64,000 nt of DNA from an uncultured Lachnospiraceae bacterium (GTDB taxonomy: Bacteria > Bacillota > Clostridia > Lachnospirales > Lachnospiraceae). The notes below the pieces were generated by a model, which did no database searches, was not told the origin of the DNA, and saw only the letters and a list, made by a program, of their open reading frames with translations. Numbering within the stretch: position 1 is the stretch's first letter; every line of letters starts with the position of its first letter. Location of the stretch: NCBI GenBank assembly GCA_910577275.1, contig CAJTMW010000002.1:330049-394048 (forward strand). The letters are read 5' to 3'. The position numbers and the translations under genes were made by a program. Below, piece by piece: positions 10,301 to 16,268 of this stretch.

Positions 10301-11587
10301 GCACTTCATATCCTGTCCGCCGATGTCCAAAATACAGTCCACATCGGGGTCAAAGAAAGCGGCCGCATAGTAATGGGCAACTGTTTCCACCTCTCCGTCG
10401 TCCAGAAGAAAAGCAGCTTTCATGAGGGCTTCTCCGTAGCCGGTGGAGCAGGAGCGGACGATTCTTGCGCCCGCCGGCATGAGGGCATAGATTTCCCTGA
10501 TGGCGCGGATGGCGGTCTTTAAAGGACTTCCGTCATTGTTGCTGTAAAAGGAATAAAGCAAAGTTCCGTCTTCCCCCACCAGAGCGGCCTTTGTGGTGGT
10601 ACTGCCGGCGTCGATGCCCAGGAAGCAGCTGCCTTTGTAGGAGGCGAGGCTGCCGGCTTTTACATGGTGGCCGGCGTGCCGCTTTTTAAAAGCCTCATAT
10701 TCTTCCTTAGAAGAAAATAAGGGCTCCATGCGTTCCACCTCAAATTCCATTTTAATATCGGAAGAAAGCTTGCCGAGCATTTCTTCCATTGTATAAGTTA
10801 CGTCCTCTTTTGCATTCATGGCGGAGCCGATTGCCGCAAAGAGATGGGAATGCTCCGTTTCGATGATATGTTCCTTATCCAGCTTTAAGGTGCGGATAAA
10901 AGCGGTTTTCAGCTCGGAGAGGAAATGCAGGGGACCGCCTAAAAAGGCCACGTGGCCCCGGATAGGCTTTCCGCAGGCAAGTCCGCTGATGGTCTGGTTG
11001 ACCACGGCCTGGAAGATGGACGCCGACAAATCCTCCTTTGTGGCTCCGTCGTTAATCAGGGGCTGGATGTCGGATTTTGCGAACACGCCGCATCTGGCGG
11101 CAATGGTGTAAAGGGAGCGGTAATCCTTCGCGTATTCGTTAAGGCCGGAGGCGTCGGTCTGTAAAAGAGAGGCCATCTGGTCGATAAAGGAGCCTGTTCC
11201 GCCGGCGCAGATGCCGTTCATGCGCTGCTCCACGTTGCCGCCCTCAAAATAAATAATCTTGGCGTCCTCTCCGCCAAGCTCGATGGCAACGTCCGTTTTC
11301 GGGGCAAGCTCTTTCAAAGCCGTGGCCACGCTGATTACCTCCTGTACAAAGGGAATCTTTAAGTGGTTGGCAAGCGTAAGGCCGCCGGAGCCGGTTATCA
11401 TGGGGTGAAGTTTTAAGTTTCCAAGCTGATTGTAAGATTCGTCAAGTAAATCGGAAAGCGTTTCTCTTATATTTGCGAAATGTCTCTTATAATCGGAAAA
11501 AAGTATCTTATGTGAATCATCTAGTATGGCAATTTTGACAGTGGTAGAACCGATGTCAATGCCAAGGGTATAATACCTGTTGTCCAT
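7349..11587 (-). CDS. Giant tandem-domain acyl-CoA dehydratase activase-like ATPase
   Basis: This 1412-residue protein joins two BcrAD/BadFG-type ATPase domains. Domain one starts at about residue 5 (GIDIGSTTVKIAIL) and domain two near 320 (GIDAGSTTTKAAL). Each keeps the Cys pair expected to bind a bridging 4Fe-4S cluster: NGICAGGTGSF with AARCGVFAKSD, and NEACSSGCGSF with GTRCTVFMNSK. A Cys-rich stretch follows (CRGCTNNCRL...GNRCERG), then a DUF2229-like region and a C-terminal part resembling dehydratase subunits. Smaller activases such as HgdC use ATP to inject an electron into 2-hydroxyacyl-CoA dehydratases. No dehydratase lies here, and the substrate of this large clade-conserved version is unknown. 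I chose ATG 11585-11587 because AAAGGTGG precedes it; the longer frame starts in low-complexity Arg/Ala-rich sequence without a ribosome site. Confidence 0.9.
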   Translation of the reverse strand: MDNRYYTLGIDIGSTTVKIAILDDSHKILFSDYKRHFANIRETLSDLLDESYNQLGNLKLHPMITGSGGLTLANHLKIPFVQEVISVATALKELAPKTDVAIELGGEDAKIIYFEGGNVEQRMNGICAGGTGSFIDQMASLLQTDASGLNEYAKDYRSLYTIAARCGVFAKSDIQPLINDGATKEDLSASIFQAVVNQTISGLACGKPIRGHVAFLGGPLHFLSELKTAFIRTLKLDKEHIIETEHSHLFAAIGSAMNAKEDVTYTMEEMLGKLSSDIKMEFEVERMEPLFSSKEEYEAFKKRHAGHHVKAGSLASYKGSCFLGIDAGSTTTKAALVGEDGTLLYSFYSNNDGSPLKTAIRAIREIYALMPAGARIVRSCSTGYGEALMKAAFLLDDGEVETVAHYYAAAFFDPDVDCILDIGGQDMKCIKIKNQTVDSVQLNEACSSGCGSFIETFAKSLNYSVEDFAGAALFAEHPIDLGTRCTVFMNSKVKQAQKEGASVPDISSGLAYSVIKNALFKVIKVADVSSLGKNIVVQGGTFYNDAVLRSFEKIAGCEAIRPDIAGIMGAFGAALIARERYSEGFVTSMLPFEKIDTLQFETSMAKCRGCTNNCRLTINKFTGGRQYISGNRCERGLGKQKLASTVPNLFDYKLKRIFGYEPLAADEAKRGTVGIPRVLNMYENYPFWFTFFTKLGYRVILSPPSNRKIYELGIESIPSESECYPAKLAHGHVSWLIHQKVDFIFYPALFYERNEFDKANNHYNCPIVTSYSENIKNNVEEIGRGEMKLRNPFMSFADLKPATEALVKEFKELPPEEVMEAARLGWEEMAQARKDISDKGEEVLAWLKEKGKRGIVLAGRPYHIDPEINHGIPELITSYDIAVLTEDSISHLAAPERPLIVSDQWMYHSRLYAAASYVKTADNLDLIQLNSFGCGLDAVTTDQVNDILTGSDKIYTCLKIDEVNNLGAARIRIRSLLSAISVREKQNKQRTIRSSAIDKVKFTEEMRKNYTILCPQMSPIHFEILEPAFRACGYNFEVLPNDNRQAVDVGLKYVNNDACYPSLMVVGQIMDALLSGKYDLNKVAVIITQTGGGCRATNYIGFIRRALEKAGMEKIPVISLNMAGIEKNPGFHLNAGLLIRAAYGAVFGDIFMRCIYRMRPYEKEKGSVEALHQKWLKRCQAFVCAKHMSFFTFRKMCRQIVEDFDAVPVTGEIKPRVGIVGEILVKFAPAANNHLVALLESEGAEAVVPDLLDFMLYCFYNQIYKADELGTSKKAAFISKLGIDALEFLRGAAAKALAKSKNFTPPTSIYQTVEYAKPIVSIGNQTGEGWFLTGEMVELIHSGVNNIVCTQPFACLPNHVVGKGVIKELRRQYPLSNIVAIDYDPGASEVNQLNRIKLMLSTAQKNLKEQQA

Positions 11588-11715
11588 AATGGGCCACCTT
11601 TCTGATAATGTGAAATACGTTCTGCGCGGCGCGCAGGCATGCCGGCCGGGCTTTGGCCTTGCGGCAAAAGCGGCAAAAAATTTACAAAACATATGGTTTT
11701 ATGACATGCGTTGTA

Positions 11716-11744
11716 ATTATACGACAGGAAAATTTAAAATGCAA
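11716..11744 (-). promoter_or_regulatory. Promoter for the activase-DUF4317 operon
   Basis: On the minus strand TTGCAT (11744-11739) and a perfect TATAAT (11721-11716) are spaced 17 bases apart. They lie about 130 bases upstream of the activase ATG, in the 333-base divergent region 11588-11920. Confidence 0.65.
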
Positions 11745-11818
11745 TGCGGGAGGAGTTAATATTTTGTAAATAAAAAATATTATATTTCTAAAAAATTATG
11801 ACAATTGGCATGCCTTTA

Positions 11819-11847
11819 TTTACAATTGAATGCGGGAATGATAGAAT
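11819..11847 (+). promoter_or_regulatory. Promoter for the rhomboid-like/sigma-like gene set
   Basis: TTTACA (11819-11824) and TAGAAT (11842-11847) are separated by 17 bases, with an AT-rich upstream stretch. It is 74 bases before the start codon at 11921. The rest of 11588-11920 is AT-rich and shows no gene. Confidence 0.65.
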
Positions 11848-11920
11848 ATATGAAGTTTCATGCAAAGTAATGAGTTGATATTTTTTGTGCGCACCCTGTG
11901 CACAGACGGGAGTAAATTTT

Positions 11921-12823
11921 ATGAAATCCTCAGGCAGTTTTGAAAGAAGATTTGGAAAATATGCAATAAAAAATCTGTCGCTGGTACTGATTATCTGCTA
12001 TGGAGTAGGGTATATTTTCCAGTGGATGTATCCGGCTTTTTTATCCTATCTGTATTTAAATCCCTATGAGATTGTCTATCACGGGCAGATATGGAGGCTT
12101 GTTACCTGGCTGATTGTGCCGCCCTCAGGCTTTGACTTTTTTACGCTGCTGATGCTGTACTTTTATTATTCCCTGGGAACTACGCTGGAGCGGACCTGGG
12201 GAACCTACCGATATAATGTGTATATCTTTTCGGGCGTTCTGTTTACCATACTTGGGGCGTTTCTGCTGTTTGCCTATACGCTGATTTTCAAGGAAAGCTC
12301 GCAGACGGCGGCGCAGCTCTGGGTTTTGTGGGGAGGTTTCGGAACGTTTCCTTTCCTGGCGGCCATGTTCAGCACCTTTTATGTGAATATGTCCATTTTC
12401 CTGGCTTTTGCCAGCACTTACCCCAATATGCAGGTGATGCTGTTTTTCCTGATTCCCATCAAAATCAAGATACTGGGGATTATTTACGGGGCCCTTCTGG
12501 TATTCCAGTTCCTTACGGGGACGATTGCGGATAAGATTATCATTGCCGCGTCCCTGATGAACTTTATCGTGTTTTTTATCACCAGCCGGGGAAAGGTTCA
12601 TATGTCGCCGAAGCAGGCGAAGCGCAGGCAGGAGTTCCGCCGGGAAGTGAAGAAGACGACAAAGAGCACGAGACACAAATGCGCTATCTGCGGAAGAACG
12701 GACGAAACCAATCCTGAGCTGCAGTTTCGGTTCTGCTCCAAGTGCGCCGGGAATTATGAGTACTGTGAGGACCATATTTTTACCCATACCCATGTGAAGA
12801 CGAACGATAATCAACAGTTCTGA
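11921..12823 (+). CDS. Rhomboid-like membrane protein with C-terminal zinc ribbon
   Basis: The 300-residue protein has about six hydrophobic segments. Near residues 85-105 it carries a rhomboid-like loop/helix motif (YYSLGTTLERTWGTYRYN). The Gly-x-Ser-Gly motif with the catalytic serine of active rhomboid proteases is not seen; the matching segment reads WGGFGTFPF. This suggests a pseudo-rhomboid or derlin-like protein. The soluble C-terminus is basic and ends in a probable zinc-binding ribbon (CAICGRTDE, then FCSKCAGNYEYCEDH). ATG 11921 with GGGAG just upstream is preferred over an in-frame start 12 codons earlier. A sigma-like gene follows after 83 bases and may be in the same transcript. 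Confidence 0.75.
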   Translation: MKSSGSFERRFGKYAIKNLSLVLIICYGVGYIFQWMYPAFLSYLYLNPYEIVYHGQIWRLVTWLIVPPSGFDFFTLLMLYFYYSLGTTLERTWGTYRYNVYIFSGVLFTILGAFLLFAYTLIFKESSQTAAQLWVLWGGFGTFPFLAAMFSTFYVNMSIFLAFASTYPNMQVMLFFLIPIKIKILGIIYGALLVFQFLTGTIADKIIIAASLMNFIVFFITSRGKVHMSPKQAKRRQEFRREVKKTTKSTRHKCAICGRTDETNPELQFRFCSKCAGNYEYCEDHIFTHTHVKTNDNQQF

Positions 12824-12906
12824 TTCTCATGGACGTCCTATGTGAAATAAGCCGCCAGGTTGCGTATGAGCTGCTGCCGTGTGCAGAAATGAGGGGAATA
12901 TTAATT

Positions 12907-13755
12907 ATGGAAGAAAATCAGGAAATATTGTTTGCGCAGACCCTTGAGAGCGTGAGGAAGCTTGCGAGAAGGCAGGGGAACAGAGTAACCGGGCAGCAGG
13001 TGCGGGAGGCTTTCGGGGCGCTTAAGCTGTCGGAAGAACAGCTCGGGATGGTGCTTGATTATCTGAGGCAGCGAAAGGTGGCGGTCGTGGAGGGAGATGG
13101 CGGAGACGCTCTGTCCGAGGGCGGTGCCGCCCTGCAGGGCTTATCAGACGGCGGCGCAGCTTCGGGAGCCTGGACGGAAGATGCTTTATCCCTTAATCAG
13201 CTGTCAGAGGATGAGGAGCTGTCGGAGGCGGAGACCGATTATCTGGAGGAGTATAAAAGGCAGCTTGCCGGGAGCGATGAGATAAGCGAGGGGGAGAAGG
13301 AGGCGCTCACCCTTTCCGCCATGGCAGGGGAGAGCGATGCGCAGCAGAGATTGATTCACCTGTATCTGCCGAAGGTGGTGGATATTGCAAGGCTTTACGC
13401 CGGGCAGGGGGTTTTTCTTGAAGATTTGATTGGCGAGGGAAACGTGGCGCTTTCCATGGGAGTTACCATGCTGGGATGCCTGGAAAACGCGAGGGAAGCG
13501 GAAGGGACGCTGATGAAGATGGTGATGGACGCCATGGAGGAGTACATTACCGAAAACGAGCAGGAGCAGGACAAGGACAGGAAAATCCTTGATAAGGTAA
13601 ATAAGGTGGCGGAGAAGGCAAAAGAGCTTGCAAAGGAGCTTCGCCGGAAGGTTACGGTGGAAGAGCTGGCCGCAGAGAGCGGAATGTCGGAAAAGGCCAT
13701 AAGGGACGCCATGCGGATGAGCGGCTTTGCCATAGAGGATTTGGAAGGACGGTAA
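12907..13755 (+). CDS. Degenerate sigma-70-like protein
   Basis: Residues 1-50 of this 282-residue protein resemble sigma region 1.1 (KLARRQGNRVTGQQVREAFG...). An acidic, low-complexity linker follows to about 135. Residues 139-180 look like the start of region 2 (AQQRLIHLYLPKVVDIARLY...LEDLIGEGNVAL), and 238-275 like region 3 (AKELRRKVTVEELAAESGMS). The aromatic, basic melting and -10 recognition helix normally present after the GEGN block is replaced by an unrelated acidic helix, and region 4 is absent. It may therefore bind core polymerase without recognising a standard promoter, or be an anti-sigma-like or regulatory factor. ATG 12907 follows GAGGGG; earlier in-frame ATGs have no ribosome site. 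Confidence 0.65.
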   Translation: MEENQEILFAQTLESVRKLARRQGNRVTGQQVREAFGALKLSEEQLGMVLDYLRQRKVAVVEGDGGDALSEGGAALQGLSDGGAASGAWTEDALSLNQLSEDEELSEAETDYLEEYKRQLAGSDEISEGEKEALTLSAMAGESDAQQRLIHLYLPKVVDIARLYAGQGVFLEDLIGEGNVALSMGVTMLGCLENAREAEGTLMKMVMDAMEEYITENEQEQDKDRKILDKVNKVAEKAKELAKELRRKVTVEELAAESGMSEKAIRDAMRMSGFAIEDLEGR

Positions 13756-13799
13756 GCGGCATTCCGGCGCGGTTTAAATGCGGCAGAATTGAGGAGAAA

Positions 13800-14243
13800 A
13801 TGAAAGGGAAAGCGGAGAAAAACGCCACAAGATACGAGGATTTTAAATATGTGCTTCAGGATACCGGGAACCTTTATCTGGGGGCGGGTTTTTCCTATGA
13901 AGAACTGCTGGAAGCGGAGATGGTTCCTTTCAAGTTAAAGGCAATTCTTTCCCATTATATATTGAAGGAATCTTCGCCCGATACCACGCTGGAAAGCGAG
14001 TTCTATTATCTTAAGGAGGATACCTTTCTTTATGAAACCTACAGACAGCTAAAGGTAAAGGTGAAGGGACAGGTTCAGGCAGAAAAGAGGAGCCTTTTGG
14101 GAAAAACCTCGCTGGTTTATCAGGAAAAGGTTTTTACGCTGCCGGAGCTTACGGCGATGAACCTTGCCCGGAAAAAGGCTTCCGGGATGCTCATCCGGGA
14201 GATTATCATCTCGAAGCTGGGCATGATGACTTTCAGTGTCTGA
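13800..14243 (+). CDS. Conserved-looking 147-residue protein of unknown function
   Basis: I do not recognise this family. GAGGAGAAA stands directly before the ATG, which is a strong translation signal. The protein is basic, with a Lys-rich start, a central acidic ESEFYYLKED segment and a C-terminal helix (LPELTAMNLARKKASGMLIREII). No signal peptide, transmembrane helix or enzyme motif is seen. It starts 44 bases after the sigma-like gene in the same direction, so the two may be cotranscribed and functionally linked. Confidence 0.75.
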   Translation: MKGKAEKNATRYEDFKYVLQDTGNLYLGAGFSYEELLEAEMVPFKLKAILSHYILKESSPDTTLESEFYYLKEDTFLYETYRQLKVKVKGQVQAEKRSLLGKTSLVYQEKVFTLPELTAMNLARKKASGMLIREIIISKLGMMTFSV

Positions 14244-14409
14244 GCAGGTTTTTTGTAATCCATCTTGCTTTACCAACAATTTCCATAAAAAAATTGCAAA
14301 AACTTTTATTTTTTGCTTGCAAAAATATTAATGTTTTGTTAATATAAATATATGTCAGATGGAAATCATCAGACAACATTAAATTTTGGTAAAATTCCCC
14401 TTTTACACT

Positions 14410-14446
14410 GAACGGGTTGGAGACTTGTTTTCCGCCCGTTCTTTTA
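14410..14446 (+). terminator. Intrinsic terminator after the sigma-like gene set
   Basis: GAACGGG (14410-14416) pairs with CCCGTTC (14435-14441), with inner GGA/TCC pairs possible, and TTTTATT follows. It lies in the 368-base gap 14244-14611. That gap is otherwise AT-rich and also holds an imperfect inverted repeat at about 14446-14470 (TATTATG...CATAATA) and the promoter region of the next gene. Confidence 0.75.
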
Positions 14447-14611
14447 TTATGTGCAGAGAGTGCATAATAGAGATTATTGCTTACACAAGGCACACCAATG
14501 CGCGGCAGGCAGGGGAGAAAAAACTTTCCCCTACTTGATTACAGGAAAATGTGGTAGAATCTTTTTAAGGTAACAGAAAAAGTGCGGGATGAACAAAGAG
14601 GGGAGCTTATT

Positions 14612-16204
14612 TTGAAGAAGCGTTTTAATGTGACAGGCTTATGCTATCCGAATGAAAATTATATGGTGGATATTGAAAATCGGCTAAGGGAAATAAAGGA
14701 GCTTGTAGCAGAAGGAAAATATTTTGTCATAAACAGGGCAAGGCAATATGGAAAAACCACCACATTGTGGGCGCTGCAGCAATATCTTCAGCCGGAATTT
14801 GTATCCGTTTTGTTAAGCTTTCAGAAATTAAGTTCATTGGATTTTTCTGATGAATTTACATTTACGTCCGCCTTTGCGGATATATTCGTGCAGTCGGTAA
14901 GAAGGAAAAATATTGCAGGTCTTGATGAGGGAAGCATGGCTGAGCTGGAGAAGCTTTCCGAGGGAAAAGATACTCCGGCAGGCTTGAGAAAGCTGTTTAA
15001 AATTTTCGGGGATTTATGCGACCGGGCGCCCAAACCTCTGGTGCTTATGATTGACGAGGTTAACAACGCATCCAATAATCAGGTTTTTCTGGACTTCCTC
15101 GCCATGCTCAGGGATTATTATCTTGACAGAAAGTCGATTCCGGTATTTCAGTCGGTGATACTTGCCGGGGTATACGATATTAAAAATCTCAAGCTGAAAA
15201 TCAGACCGGAAGAAGAACATAAGTATAACAGTCCATGGAACATTGCGGCGGATTTTTCGGTTGATATGAGCTTTTCGACAGATGATATTGCGGGAATGCT
15301 GAAAGATTATGAGAGCGATTACCGGACAGGAATGGAGATAGAAAAAATAGCGGATGATATTTACGGGTATACCTCCGGTTATCCTTATCTGGTTTCTGCT
15401 ATCTGTAAATTGATTGACGAACGGCTCGGGAACAAAGGAGCATTTAAAGGGGATTCCGCCTGGTCTGCGGCAGGCGTAAAGGAGGCTGTCAGAATCTTTT
15501 TAAAAGAGCCGAATACTTTATTTGACGATATGATAAAAAAACTGACAGATTACCCGGAGCTTAATCTGATGCTGAGGGAGATTTTGTTTTCAGGCCAGAC
15601 CTTTTCATTCAATCCTTATAATTATGTGATAAATATGGGGAGGATGCTGGGCTTTCTCAGGGAGAGAAATGATTCCGTGGAAATTGCAAACCGGATTTTT
15701 GAGATGCATCTTTATAATTATTTTCTTTCGGAGGAAATGACAGGGAGTATCACCTACAAAACGGCATTGCAGGAGAAAAATCAGTTTGTGGAAAATGAAA
15801 ACCTTAATATGGATAAGGTTATGGAGAAATTCCAGGAACATTATTCGGAAATTTACGGCGATAATGATATCAGATTTCTGGAAGAGAACGGTCGTCGTTT
15901 GTTTTTACTATATTTAAAGCCAATCATTAACGGGAGTGGAAATTATTATGTGGAAGCCAGAACGAGAGATATGAACCGGACGGATGTGGTGATTGATTAT
16001 CACGGCAGCCAATATATTGTTGAGATGAAGATACACCGTGGGGAGGTATATGAAAGAAAAGGAATGGAACAGTTGGCCGGGTATCTTAAAGAATATCATC
16101 TTTCTAAAGGTTATCTGCTTGTATTTAATTTTAATAAGAACAAAAGGACAGGGATAAAAACTGTGCAATATGGCGGAAAAGAGATTTTGGAAGTTATTGT
16201 TTAA
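14612..16204 (+). CDS. AAA-like ATPase with C-terminal PD-(D/E)XK nuclease domain
   Basis: The 530-residue protein has a Walker A-like loop (RARQYGKTTT) at about residue 50 and a Walker B strand (LVLMIDEVN) near 150. It matches the predicted AAA-ATPase (PF09820) type that is abundant in gut Bacteroidetes and Clostridia. The C-terminus (about 445-525) carries a PD-(D/E)XK nuclease-like core (DVVIDYHGSQYIVEMKIHRG...), typical of the DUF1703 partner domain. Function is unknown; a nucleic-acid or mobile-element role has been suspected from domain composition. I chose TTG 14612, which follows GAGGGGAGC and gives the family-typical start MKKRFNVTGLCYP; a GTG 10 codons earlier has no ribosome site. 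It stands alone, with AT-richer codon use than its neighbours, which hints at later acquisition. Confidence 0.88.
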   Translation: MKKRFNVTGLCYPNENYMVDIENRLREIKELVAEGKYFVINRARQYGKTTTLWALQQYLQPEFVSVLLSFQKLSSLDFSDEFTFTSAFADIFVQSVRRKNIAGLDEGSMAELEKLSEGKDTPAGLRKLFKIFGDLCDRAPKPLVLMIDEVNNASNNQVFLDFLAMLRDYYLDRKSIPVFQSVILAGVYDIKNLKLKIRPEEEHKYNSPWNIAADFSVDMSFSTDDIAGMLKDYESDYRTGMEIEKIADDIYGYTSGYPYLVSAICKLIDERLGNKGAFKGDSAWSAAGVKEAVRIFLKEPNTLFDDMIKKLTDYPELNLMLREILFSGQTFSFNPYNYVINMGRMLGFLRERNDSVEIANRIFEMHLYNYFLSEEMTGSITYKTALQEKNQFVENENLNMDKVMEKFQEHYSEIYGDNDIRFLEENGRRLFLLYLKPIINGSGNYYVEARTRDMNRTDVVIDYHGSQYIVEMKIHRGEVYERKGMEQLAGYLKEYHLSKGYLLVFNFNKNKRTGIKTVQYGGKEILEVIV

Positions 16205-16210
16205 GTTGTC

Positions 16211-16239
16211 GTGACATTTCCCCCAATATGGGGTATACT
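16211..16239 (+). promoter_or_regulatory. Promoter for the M16C peptidase gene
   Basis: GTGACA (16211-16216) and TATACT (16234-16239) are spaced 17 bases apart, 30 bases before the ATG at 16269. Confidence 0.65.
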
Positions 16240-16268
16240 AATCAAAACAACAACGGAAAGGTGAAAAG

